From positions 24,609 to 61,331 of the forward strand of contig JAHDBN010000015.1 in the NCBI GenBank assembly GCA_020630335.1: DNA of 36,723 nucleotides, read 5' to 3'. Origin of the DNA: Bacteriovoracaceae bacterium. GTDB taxonomy: Bacteria; Bdellovibrionota; Bacteriovoracia; Bacteriovoracales; Bacteriovoracaceae. The position numbers and the translations under genes are program-made. Shown in pieces: positions 23,988 to 32,294 of this stretch (position 1 is the first letter of the stretch; the number at the start of each line of letters is the position of its first letter). Below the pieces are notes generated by a model. That model searched no databases, was not told where the DNA came from, and saw nothing but the letters and a program-made list of their open reading frames with translations.

Positions 23988-24875
23988 ATGAAGTATTTAT
24001 TACTAGTTTTATGTGCTCAATTGTCATTCGCTGGAATTATTTATGTAGCGCCTGTTGAGATAAAAGGCCCCAATCCTAATTCATTTGCAGCTGTAGATGT
24101 TTTAGTTCAAGACGCAGTGACAAAATCAGGTCATCAAATTACAAGCGACAAAAATATAGCAAATTATATATTAACACCAAGATTGTTATCACTTGGAAAG
24201 TCTTATATTTTTTCAGTTCAAAGATCTAATAAGAGTGGAATAGTAGTTGATTCTGAAAAAATGAAATCAGAAAACATGAGTGATATAGATTCTGTTATTT
24301 CTAGAGTTACAAGAGCTTCTTTAAGTACTAAGTCAGCAACTCAAAATGCTAGAATAGGAGAAGTTACAGATAATGATTCAAAGAGAAATTATTCAAGAAT
24401 TAAAACAAGAAGAAGTTTCTATCTTGGTTTTGGTCCAGCGTGGGCAGATAATTTAAACGGAAATAATGGATTATCTTTTATGGGTGGTTTTGCTTTTGGA
24501 TTAAGTCCTGAGTTTGAATTATTGCTTGAATATACTTATTTTAATGCCAAAGATTCTACATCGACGATGAATCATCTTATGTTTGGTGGAAGATATTTTT
24601 TAACTCAAAATCAACACACTCCTTACTTGCTAGGAAATCTTGGATATATGATGGGGCGATTTGGAGATGAGCAATCAATCATCTTTACTGATAGATGGAT
24701 TAATGGCTGGGGAATTGGCTTAGGAGCGGGAATGAATTTCTTCAGAGCAAATTCTGTGAGTTTTTCCTTACAGGGTAGAATGACTCATCTCTTTGATGAA
24801 GTAGAAGATATGGCTACAGGTACAGATACAGGCCAACCAAGTATTTACTTACTTGAAATGCTAGTTAACTTTTAG
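23988..24875 (+). CDS. Outer-membrane barrel-like protein with N-terminal periplasmic domain
   Basis: A 295-residue exported protein with a signal peptide (about 1-15). Residues about 16-110 look like a small alpha/beta periplasmic domain (Ile-Ile-Tyr-Val-Ala-Pro-Val, then Asn-Tyr-Ile-Leu-Thr-Pro-Arg), reminiscent of lipoprotein or TolB-N-like folds, though this is only an impression. Residues about 140-295 have alternating beta strands with Gly and aromatic residues and end in Val-Asn-Phe, the terminal Phe typical of outer-membrane barrels. An OmpA- or OmpW-like eight-strand barrel is likely. AAAGGAG ribosome site; a TATAAT at 23944-23949 could be its -10. The next lipoprotein gene starts nine bases after its stop. 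Confidence 0.7.
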   Translation: MKYLLLVLCAQLSFAGIIYVAPVEIKGPNPNSFAAVDVLVQDAVTKSGHQITSDKNIANYILTPRLLSLGKSYIFSVQRSNKSGIVVDSEKMKSENMSDIDSVISRVTRASLSTKSATQNARIGEVTDNDSKRNYSRIKTRRSFYLGFGPAWADNLNGNNGLSFMGGFAFGLSPEFELLLEYTYFNAKDSTSTMNHLMFGGRYFLTQNQHTPYLLGNLGYMMGRFGDEQSIIFTDRWINGWGIGLGAGMNFFRANSVSFSLQGRMTHLFDEVEDMATGTDTGQPSIYLLEMLVNF

Positions 24876-24884
24876 GAGATTTTT

Positions 24885-25334
24885 ATGAAATTATTTTTAG
24901 GCTTATGTTTAACAATTTTATTAATATCGTGCGGATCCGTTTCAGAGTCGGATTGTAGAAATTCTAATCTCTATGAATTGGGCCTTGAGCATGGAAGAGA
25001 AGGGATAGAGCTTTCAGAGTTTGGTGATTTTTCGAAATCATGTGCAAAGAATGGAGTTATTTTAGAAACATCAGAATACAAAAAGGGAAGATCAAGAGGA
25101 CTTGAAAGGTATTGTACTAAAGCCAATGGCTATAAGGTTTATAAAAATGATCTTGATTATAAGGACGTTTGTCCAAGAGAAACAGAAGAAGCTTTCTTGA
25201 AAGGAATGAGTTTAGCAAAAAAAGAAGAAAAATTAGAAAAAAAGAAAAAGAAAATGGCAAAAAAAGCTAAAGAGCTCGAAGAAGAAAGAAGAAAGCTTGA
25301 AGAAGAACAAAATAAGATAAAGGATAATATGTAG
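24885..25334 (+). CDS. DUF2799 family lipoprotein with C-terminal coiled coil
   Basis: A 149-residue protein with a lipoprotein signal (Leu-Ile-Ser-Cys16). The mature part matches the DUF2799 pattern: Tyr-Glu-Leu-Gly-Leu-Glu-His-Gly-Arg-Glu-Gly, Ser-Cys-Ala-Lys-Asn-Gly-Val, Tyr-Lys-Lys-Gly-Arg-Ser-Arg-Gly-Leu-Glu-Arg-Tyr-Cys, Gly-Tyr and Val-Cys-Pro. The final 40 residues are Lys/Glu-rich and form a charged coiled coil. DUF2799 lipoproteins have no firm function. A TAGGAG ribosome site and a nine-base gap place it in an operon with the barrel protein before it. Confidence 0.8.
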   Translation: MKLFLGLCLTILLISCGSVSESDCRNSNLYELGLEHGREGIELSEFGDFSKSCAKNGVILETSEYKKGRSRGLERYCTKANGYKVYKNDLDYKDVCPRETEEAFLKGMSLAKKEEKLEKKKKKMAKKAKELEEERRKLEEEQNKIKDNM

Positions 25335-25335
25335 A

Positions 25336-27810
25336 TTACTCTGCTAAATCTTTAATGAGAGTAATTTTTCCAAGCTCTCCATTAATATTAACAATTTGAG
25401 AGTTTGAGAAAATTTTACAAGCAGATTTAACTCCTACAACAGTTGGGATCTTTAACTCTCTACCAATAATAGCGGTATGACTTAATAAGCTTCCTTTTTG
25501 AGATATCAATCCTTTGCATTTTGCCATAATAAAAACCCAAGCAGGATCAGTTGTATCAGTAACAATAATTTTATTTGAAAGTTCAATATTTATTGCTTCT
25601 TCTGGAGTATTTAAAATTAGTATTTCTCCTTCTGTCTGATATGCACTTGCACCGAGGCCATAAACAATATCACCGTTTTTCAAGTTCTGTATATTGCCTT
25701 GAAAAGAATTATTCCTAGAAAGAAAATAAGGGGTATCACCTTTGGCGATAGTAAGAAATTCTGGATATGAATCTACTGTTGGGAGGGCAGGAGCACTTAA
25801 TTGATTTTTTAGTTCATCACTAGAAATATTTTGAATGGAAAGCATTTGATCTAAGCTCAAATGAAAAAAACTTGAATGGGTTTCTTTTAGATTTAAAGAT
25901 TCTTTTGAAAGCTTAACAATTTTATGAAAAGTCTGTCTTATTAGAGAATAATGTTTCCCTCGTAAAAGTCTTGAATGTTCTCTTTTTTCTATAAAGTTTC
26001 TTAAAAAATAAAGAATTATTCGACTTGATATATTTAAAGAGATCTCTTCTTGTTCATTTGATTTCTTTTTAAAACTAGTATTTGATCTTAAGTTCCAAGT
26101 AAGAAAAGTATAAAAATCTTTAGGTGAGTCAGAAAAAGTAGGGCTTTCAAATTTTAGCTCTTCAAAACATCTATCTCCGTATTTATCTAAGTAAGAGCTA
26201 AGTAAGTGTGAGATTTGATGAAAGCCCTTGTTTTGGAGAGCTTTCCACCAATCTAAATATGCTTGATCCTTAACTTTTGAAAGAATTGCTAGGACTTCCT
26301 CAGGATCTTCGCATTCTTTTTGCATTTCAGAAAATTGTTGTATTGGATCTAAAGATTTAACATTCTTGTTCGTTTCTAGGATTTTCACAAGAATTGATCT
26401 ACTTTTTATTGTTTTCTCTAATATTCCAAGACAAATCATTATGAGTAAATCGTTAATCGCAGTAATTCCGAAGCCTATATCTGTACTAGTTAAGTCTTTT
26501 AAAACTTCTTGTTGTTCTTCTAAAGATAGATCTTTTTTTAATTTGCCCAGCCTCTCTTTATGATAAAAGTGGTATTTATTAAAAAATTTATTGAATATAT
26601 ATTTATTAAAAAAGAAATACTTTGAGATAGAAAAATAAGTTTTAATATTTTCAAAAAATGAAGGAGTGAGGTCTTCAAAGTTTATGTTTATATCTTTGCT
26701 GGGCTCTCCACCTATCATTTTGTGCCAATTATCGATGTTTTTCTTCCCTCCAGGTAGAGCACTTAGCGCACTATAATAGCTCTCCAAGTGATAATAAAGA
26801 TGTCCACCTTGATCAGCTACTAAATTTGAGTAATGCTTTTTTAATTTATCAAGTTTGCTTTTGCTAGCTCCTAGCATGCTAGCTGTTTCTATGAAAATAT
26901 TTTTATAGAGTCTGTTTATAGTGCTAGATGTAAACCGAGAGACATGTCCTGGATAGCTTTCAGATAAGTTGGTGTCTACATAAAGTTCAAGAGGAGAAAA
27001 GCTTTTCGTTATGGCCCTTACTTGAAGCAAGATAATTTTTTTATTTTTCCTGCAATACGCCCACTCTATATCTACGGGGAAACCAAGTTTTTTTTCTAAA
27101 GCAATAAGAATATCTTTAATTTTATGCAACAGATTAAGATTTATAGGATTTGGTTCACAAGATTGAAGTGTAACTTTTCCATTGTTGTTAAAAAACCCTT
27201 CTGTTAGATTTTTTTCAATTTTAGAAACAACTTCCCCGAATCTATTTAGCTTGTAAGTGTTAGATTCAATGGTTCCAGAAACTAATCCTTCTCCCAGCCC
27301 AGGACAAGATTCAATTAAAAATAATGAGCTATCTCCTACAGGGCTTCTAGAAAATGCAACACCAGAGAAAACTGGATCAATCATTTCCTGGACAATGACA
27401 GCCATTTTCATTTCTTTGGTAATTGATTTTGAATCTATATAAGTTTTTAATCTATCGTTATGAATGCTTTTAAAACATGCAATAACTTTTTCGACTACTT
27501 GCGATCGATGAACATAAAGAAAAGTATCAAGTAAACCAGCGAAAGAATCATTTCTTCCATCTTCTAGATTCATAGAAGAGCGAACCGCAAAAAACTCATT
27601 GTCTTTGAAAAGAGTATTGATTTTTTTTTCTAGATCTATGGGATCAAACTTTCCTTCTCGCCATGAAAGAAAGGAATTTGTTGTACAAACAAAAAAAAGA
27701 GGGATTTGATACCCTAGGTTCATTAGCTTGAACAAACTTTTTGCTTTTCCACCTATTAGCTCTTCAGATTCATGAGAAAAGTTAGATGAGTCTATGAATA
27801 AATCAGACAT
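25336..27810 (-). CDS. PEP synthase / rifampicin phosphotransferase-like dikinase
   Basis: An 824-residue protein. The N-terminal 290 residues are a PPDK-type ATP-grasp domain: Gly-Gly-Lys-Ala near 20, Ala-Val-Arg-Ser-Ser, Glu-Asp-Gly with Ser-Phe-Ala-Gly, Gln-Glu-Met-Ile with Ser-Gly-Val-Ala-Phe, and Asp-Ile-Glu-Trp-Ala. A long helical middle region (about 300-690) has no clear signature. The C-terminus is the swivelling phosphohistidine domain, with His778 in Ser-His-Thr-Ala-Ile-Ile-Gly-Arg-Glu-Leu-Lys-Ile-Pro. The PEP/pyruvate TIM barrel of true PEP synthase is absent. ATP-grasp, acceptor domain and His domain in this order match rifampicin phosphotransferase, so an unknown hydroxyl compound may be phosphorylated. 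It lies 36 bases behind the desaturase gene on the same strand. Confidence 0.82.
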   Translation of the reverse strand: MSDLFIDSSNFSHESEELIGGKAKSLFKLMNLGYQIPLFFVCTTNSFLSWREGKFDPIDLEKKINTLFKDNEFFAVRSSMNLEDGRNDSFAGLLDTFLYVHRSQVVEKVIACFKSIHNDRLKTYIDSKSITKEMKMAVIVQEMIDPVFSGVAFSRSPVGDSSLFLIESCPGLGEGLVSGTIESNTYKLNRFGEVVSKIEKNLTEGFFNNNGKVTLQSCEPNPINLNLLHKIKDILIALEKKLGFPVDIEWAYCRKNKKIILLQVRAITKSFSPLELYVDTNLSESYPGHVSRFTSSTINRLYKNIFIETASMLGASKSKLDKLKKHYSNLVADQGGHLYYHLESYYSALSALPGGKKNIDNWHKMIGGEPSKDININFEDLTPSFFENIKTYFSISKYFFFNKYIFNKFFNKYHFYHKERLGKLKKDLSLEEQQEVLKDLTSTDIGFGITAINDLLIMICLGILEKTIKSRSILVKILETNKNVKSLDPIQQFSEMQKECEDPEEVLAILSKVKDQAYLDWWKALQNKGFHQISHLLSSYLDKYGDRCFEELKFESPTFSDSPKDFYTFLTWNLRSNTSFKKKSNEQEEISLNISSRIILYFLRNFIEKREHSRLLRGKHYSLIRQTFHKIVKLSKESLNLKETHSSFFHLSLDQMLSIQNISSDELKNQLSAPALPTVDSYPEFLTIAKGDTPYFLSRNNSFQGNIQNLKNGDIVYGLGASAYQTEGEILILNTPEEAINIELSNKIIVTDTTDPAWVFIMAKCKGLISQKGSLLSHTAIIGRELKIPTVVGVKSACKIFSNSQIVNINGELGKITLIKDLAE

Positions 27811-27846
27811 GATATTTCTTATCTCCGTTTTTAACGCAATTTATGG

Positions 27847-28791
27847 TCAGTGAGATTTTTCTTTGAACAATCTCAAGAGGCTTTTTCTACCGATAAAAAA
27901 ACTGTCAATTGTTTGATTGCTCAAAAGTTTTTTAGATTCTTCATTTTTCAAGAACAACTTCTTTGCCTTGCTGAGATTGTACCAAGGGATAGAGGGGTAG
28001 AGATGGTGAACAACATGATTGCTTGAAGAAATTGGGTATATAAAAAATCTTGTTATCAAGTTTAAGTTGTGATTAATGGTACTTTTGAGAATAGACTCAG
28101 GGTATCCAGAAAGATGCTCTCCATATCCATGAAGTCTGATCATTAGTGGTAATATAAATAGTCCTGGGAAGAACCAAAGCAAAAAAAGACTTTTGAAGCC
28201 AATCATCAAAGAAATAAGAGAAAAAAGTGTTATCCAAATTAATAAGTAGATGATTTCATTTGCAGTAATTTTTTTAATTCTTCCATCATTTTGCATTTGT
28301 GAAATGTATTTAAAGTAAACAACAAAGCTTTTGATTGTGGAATAACCAGTAATTTCTTTAAGCAGCATGAATAATAGATCTTTTTTTTTGGTAAATTGAT
28401 ACTTAAAGCCAATTTCTTTGTATATCAAAAGTTCAGGATCTTTTTCTTCTTGACCTGTAAATCTATGGTGCTGTAGATGAAAAAACTTATAAAATCTAAA
28501 AAAATTAAAAATGGGAATCCCGCAAAAAAAGTCAGCTAAAAAGTTGTTAAGAGATTTGTTTGAATGAAGTCTATCATGGGCAGCATCATGAAGTAGGGTT
28601 AATAAATGATGTTGTAACCCGGCAATGATAAACATAGAGACTATCCAAACTATAGTTTTATCTAACTTTAGGCATATAAAGAAAATTGAAATGATAGAAA
28701 TGTATGAAGCTATTAGGACTAATAAAGATTTATAATTATTTAATATTGAAAGTTTTTTTAATTCAATGGGCTGTAATGTAATTTTTTCCAT
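27847..28791 (-). CDS. Membrane fatty acid desaturase-type di-iron enzyme
   Basis: A 314-residue membrane protein with the three His boxes of the fatty acid desaturase superfamily: His68-Asp-Ala-Ala-His72, His105-Leu-Gln-His-His109 and His259-Val-Val-His-His263. Hydrophobic pairs surround them at about 22-65 and 180-218. These His bind two irons for O2-dependent desaturation, hydroxylation or, in relatives such as CrtW, ketolation; the substrate is not readable. It is probably transcribed with the dikinase-like gene downstream. The ATG at 28791 lacks a ribosome site; a TATAAT sits 11 bases ahead. Confidence 0.85.
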   Translation of the reverse strand: MEKITLQPIELKKLSILNNYKSLLVLIASYISIISIFFICLKLDKTIVWIVSMFIIAGLQHHLLTLLHDAAHDRLHSNKSLNNFLADFFCGIPIFNFFRFYKFFHLQHHRFTGQEEKDPELLIYKEIGFKYQFTKKKDLLFMLLKEITGYSTIKSFVVYFKYISQMQNDGRIKKITANEIIYLLIWITLFSLISLMIGFKSLFLLWFFPGLFILPLMIRLHGYGEHLSGYPESILKSTINHNLNLITRFFIYPISSSNHVVHHLYPSIPWYNLSKAKKLFLKNEESKKLLSNQTIDSFFIGRKSLLRLFKEKSH

Positions 28792-28802
28792 ACAATAAAC
28801 TT

Positions 28803-28808
28803 ATTATA
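28803..28808 (-). promoter_or_regulatory. -10 box very close to the desaturase start
   Basis: A consensus TATAAT on the minus strand ends 11 bases before ATG 28791. With no ribosome site visible, a near-leaderless transcript is possible. No -35 is evident. Confidence 0.35.
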
Positions 28809-28941
28809 TACGAATTCTGTAGTATTCCCTAGGAGATAGATAAGTTCGTTAGTTAGAAGTAAACTACTCAAGATTACTATTGTGAATATACATATGTTAA
28901 TTTACTTGGTTTAGTTAAAATGTATTGTAAGAGAGTTATTT

Positions 28942-29817
28942 ATGAAAAATCGAATCGTTATTTATCTAAAAGAAATGTTTCCCATTTCGTATATTGTTTT
29001 GTCTTTCTTATATACTTTAGTTGTTCTACTAACACTTCACGAGATATACAATATCGACTTTGAATTCAAGTTAGTGTATTTTTTCACTGGGTGCTCGTTA
29101 CTGTGTTTACTTCTAATTATAAGAGTGATGGATGAGTTTAAAGATTACCAAGATGACCTAATCAATTATCCTGAAAGACCTTTACCATCCAATAGAGTTT
29201 ATCATGAAGATTTAAAGTTTTTGATGAATTTCTTGATAGGCTTAGGTCTTTTGATAAGTTTAACAAATAAATATTTACTACTTAGTTACTTGGGATGCTT
29301 GGGATTTTCTTTTTTGATGTTTAAATGGTTTTTTATTGAAGAAAAAATGAGGAAAAGCTTACCTTTAGCTTTTGTTAGTCATCACCCAATAGTATTTTTC
29401 TATCTTTTTTTAATTTTTTCTCCAATGATGTTAGAGTACTCGATTACTAGTTTTAAGGAATTATGGGTGTTAATTCCTATAGGGTTATTGTCTACAAACT
29501 GGGAAATTTCAAGAAAACTTAGATCACCTGCGAAAGAAACTTTTTATACAACTTATTCTAAAATATGGGGAAGTAAAAGAGCATGTTCGATTGCTCTGAT
29601 GATTTCTATAACTTTTACGAGTTTGTTTCTGGTGTATTTCATTCAAGAAAAAAGAGTTCTAAGTTTCAGCTGTTTATATCTAGTTGTCAGTATTGTTTTA
29701 TATACTCCTTATGTAAGATTTATCAAAGATGATTCGTTGGTAATAAACTTCAAAGAGAAGGCAGAAATACTTAGTGTTTTTAATCAAATCTCATTGTTAG
29801 TTTTTTACTTTCTTTGA
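28942..29817 (+). CDS. UbiA-family membrane prenyltransferase-like protein
   Basis: A 291-residue protein with about eight hydrophobic helices. The first Asp-rich motif is Arg-Val-Met-Asp64-Glu-Phe-Lys-Asp68-Tyr-Gln-Asp-Asp72, followed by Tyr-Pro-Glu-Arg-Pro-Leu-Pro-Ser, as in UbiA enzymes. The second motif is altered to Trp-Glu-Ile-Ser-Arg-Lys (about 187-192) with a following Thr-Thr-Tyr-Ser-Lys-Ile-Trp-Gly. UbiA enzymes attach isoprenyl chains to aromatic or other acceptors; the altered second site means the activity is uncertain. It is divergent from the desaturase and convergent with the GNAT-like gene, overlapping it by 21 bases. AAGAGAG ribosome site. Confidence 0.78.
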   Translation: MKNRIVIYLKEMFPISYIVLSFLYTLVVLLTLHEIYNIDFEFKLVYFFTGCSLLCLLLIIRVMDEFKDYQDDLINYPERPLPSNRVYHEDLKFLMNFLIGLGLLISLTNKYLLLSYLGCLGFSFLMFKWFFIEEKMRKSLPLAFVSHHPIVFFYLFLIFSPMMLEYSITSFKELWVLIPIGLLSTNWEISRKLRSPAKETFYTTYSKIWGSKRACSIALMISITFTSLFLVYFIQEKRVLSFSCLYLVVSIVLYTPYVRFIKDDSLVINFKEKAEILSVFNQISLLVFYFL

Positions 29818-30906
29818 GTACAGATAATATCGAGAAACTTCTGTTTGGTTTTGTTGATCAAAAGATCTTTTACTTCTAGATTTTTTTTCTTGAAAACATA
29901 TAAAGGCTTCTTTTGGTCTAAAGAAAAAAACAAAAAATTTTAAATATGGAGAGATGACAGATTGAAACCCTTTACCTTTTGTTAGAGAAGAATCTTTGCC
30001 TACATAAACAAGAAGAAGTCTTTTAGTGTTTAATAGTAGTCTTGCTCTTAATATGATTTTCTCAAAGAACCCAAGATCTTCCTTGTAATCATTGAGAATA
30101 TGAGAAGGATCAAAATAATTAATACAAAAGCCTACAGGTTTTTTTTCACTATTAAATACAAGATAAGAAAAAAATGGATTCAAGAAGTACTTAAAATCAT
30201 CGTAATGACTTTTGAAGAATTCTAAAGAAATAAATTGAAATCCTTCCATTTTGTCGTATGATTTTAAAAATAAAAAATAAATTTTTTCAATATAATTATC
30301 CCATCTCCAAGGAAGTAAAAACTTAACTGTTAATTTCTCTTGTTGGTTTTTCTTTTGTATATTTTTAAAATCTTTGAAAGTTTTTTTTGAGTTATCTATT
30401 TTATAGCTGCTCCACTCTTTGAATACTCCAAAACCTAGCTCTTTAAAAATGTCATGGTAGTAATTCTTATAAGTTGGTTCGGAGTGAAAACTTTTTTCTT
30501 CAGAAGATTTAATCCGATAGGATAAAAAAATGGAAGCATTTACAGGGCCAGTTATCCTTGTTGATTTATATTTGTTTTCCATTTTTGAAATGAGTTGTTC
30601 TAATTTCACAGTCGGAGTTATTGGAAGAGATTCGAAGTAACCAAAAGTTAAATAGTGAAATTTTTCTTTGTGAGTAAAAAAAGCTATCCTAGCAATAGTT
30701 TCTCTCTCATTTTTTATTAAAAATGCGCTAAAAAAATAATTATTTTTTACTTCGTCAGAATTAAAGACTTTGCTAAGCGATTGAATTGATTCCTTTTCAA
30801 AGATACTTTCATTCTCATATAAACTATTTCTAAAGTCAGAGAAATCTTTGAAGAATTCCTTGTCCCACTTGTCGGTCTCTAATACAATTAAATCATCATT
30901 ATTCAC
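29797..30906 (-). CDS. GNAT-like acyltransferase family protein
   Basis: A 369-residue soluble protein. The middle segment Ile-Thr-Gly-Pro-Val-Asn-Ala-Ser, then about 25 residues later Tyr-Lys-Asn-Tyr-Tyr-His-Asp-Ile-Phe-Lys-Glu-Leu-Gly-Phe, resembles a large acyltransferase family related to YghO and GNAT folds. The second half has a Pro-Val-Gly-Phe-Cys-Ile-Asn-Tyr strand and a basic C-terminus. Two GNAT-type halves are likely. The substrate is unknown. The start is a GTG at 30906 with a stop codon immediately upstream and no ribosome site, so a slightly different start is possible. Its 5' end lies only 28 bases from the divergent P450 start, and its 3' end overlaps the UbiA gene. Confidence 0.6.
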   Translation of the reverse strand: MNNDDLIVLETDKWDKEFFKDFSDFRNSLYENESIFEKESIQSLSKVFNSDEVKNNYFFSAFLIKNERETIARIAFFTHKEKFHYLTFGYFESLPITPTVKLEQLISKMENKYKSTRITGPVNASIFLSYRIKSSEEKSFHSEPTYKNYYHDIFKELGFGVFKEWSSYKIDNSKKTFKDFKNIQKKNQQEKLTVKFLLPWRWDNYIEKIYFLFLKSYDKMEGFQFISLEFFKSHYDDFKYFLNPFFSYLVFNSEKKPVGFCINYFDPSHILNDYKEDLGFFEKIILRARLLLNTKRLLLVYVGKDSSLTKGKGFQSVISPYLKFFVFFFRPKEAFICFQEKKSRSKRSFDQQNQTEVSRYYLYSKKVKN

Positions 30907-30934
30907 TTATTAAGAATAGTTGAGGTGGCTTGAA

Positions 30935-32257
30935 ATGAAAACACCTGGTATTTACACTGGACCAATAAAAAATTTTTTGAATTATAGAAAAAATCCTCTT
31001 GGTTTTCTTAAAAATATCCATGATGAATTTGGATCACTTGCATATATCAACTTTATGAATAAAGATGTTTTTCTCGTAAGTGATCCAGAAGATATAGAAC
31101 ATATATTACTAAAGAATTCAAAAAACTATCTAAAAGGCCGTACTACAAAAAAGTTGAGTTCTATTTTAGGAAAAGGCTTAATCACAAGTGAAGGTGAGTA
31201 TTGGAAAAAAAGAAATCGTTTAATACGTTCATCTTTTACAAATAAAAAAGTATCACAATCGTCAACTCTAATATTAAAAGTTGTCGAGGAATGGATTAGA
31301 CAACTAGAAGAAAATAAAAGGTACAATCTTGTTGAAGAGATGCATAAAGTGAGTGCTGAGATTATATTTAAGTTATTGCTACAAAAAAAGCCAAATGAAT
31401 CACTCTTTAATGATGTTAAAACGTTATTAGATTATATTCTCTATAAAACGCGATCTCTTTTCCCTCTCCCTCTTTTTGTACCAACTTCAAGGAATAGAAA
31501 TTTTAAACAAGCCTTAAAAAACATTGATGACTTAATATATAATTCAATAGATAAAAGATTAGAGAAGTTACAAAATAAAGAAAAAATACCTAAGGACTTT
31601 CTTTCATTGTTATTAAACAATGAGACTCTATCAGATTTTTCTAGAATTCAGGCGAGAGATGAAGTTATAACATTAATTATGGCAGGGCATGAAACAGTAG
31701 CAAACACCTTGGCCTGGACTTGGGTTTCAATAAATGAGCGCAAAGATTTAAAGGATCAATTAAAAGAGCTTTCATCTGTAGTTTTTGAAAAGAATACATT
31801 AAAAGAAGAAATTCTTTGGGATAATAACATTGCTAAAAAAATTATCATGGAAAGTATGCGAATGCATCCTCCTGTTTGGGTTTTTATGCGAGAGAGCATT
31901 TCTGAAGATATTCTTAGATCTAAATACAAAATACCAGCGGGATCAACTTTAGTGCTGGCTCCTTATTTTACTCATAGAGATAAGACATACTGGAAAGATT
32001 CACTAGAGTTTAACCCTGAAAGATTTCAAAAATTAAACCCAAACTCTGATGTTCAAGGTATTCGATATTTTCCTTTTGGATATGGGCCAAGAGTTTGCAT
32101 AGGTCAAAGCTTGGCCTTAGTTGAATCTCAAATTGTATTACTAAAAATGATCAAAAATTTAGAGCTAATATTTGAAGGGAAAAAGAAACAAGAGTTCAAT
32201 GAAGGCATAACTCTTTCTCCAGCAACAAATACATTCTTCAGAATAAAAAAGATTTAA
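30935..32257 (+). CDS. Cytochrome P450
   Basis: A 440-residue P450 monooxygenase. The start at ATG 30935 follows GAGGTGG at proper spacing; a TTG 15 bases earlier is inside that site. Hallmarks: I-helix Ala-Gly-His-Glu-Thr-Val-Ala, K-helix Glu-Ser-Met-Arg, Pro-Glu-Arg-Phe, and the haem loop Phe-Gly-Tyr-Gly-Pro-Arg-Val-Cys388-Ile-Gly with Cys388 as the haem ligand. There is no fused reductase and no signal peptide, so an external redox partner is needed; a two-cluster ferredoxin is encoded at 15718, but a P450 role for it is only a guess. Its motifs are most like CYP102/CYP4-type fatty acid hydroxylases, which would fit the nearby desaturase. Confidence 0.94.
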   Translation: MKTPGIYTGPIKNFLNYRKNPLGFLKNIHDEFGSLAYINFMNKDVFLVSDPEDIEHILLKNSKNYLKGRTTKKLSSILGKGLITSEGEYWKKRNRLIRSSFTNKKVSQSSTLILKVVEEWIRQLEENKRYNLVEEMHKVSAEIIFKLLLQKKPNESLFNDVKTLLDYILYKTRSLFPLPLFVPTSRNRNFKQALKNIDDLIYNSIDKRLEKLQNKEKIPKDFLSLLLNNETLSDFSRIQARDEVITLIMAGHETVANTLAWTWVSINERKDLKDQLKELSSVVFEKNTLKEEILWDNNIAKKIIMESMRMHPPVWVFMRESISEDILRSKYKIPAGSTLVLAPYFTHRDKTYWKDSLEFNPERFQKLNPNSDVQGIRYFPFGYGPRVCIGQSLALVESQIVLLKMIKNLELIFEGKKKQEFNEGITLSPATNTFFRIKKI

Positions 32258-32294
32258 TTAAATCAAATTGAAAACTTAGAAAAAGACAATGTAT

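Noticed and set aside
25336-32257. A single biosynthetic operon
   Set aside because: The genes alternate strands, so at most the desaturase and dikinase-like genes share a transcript; only proximity links the rest.
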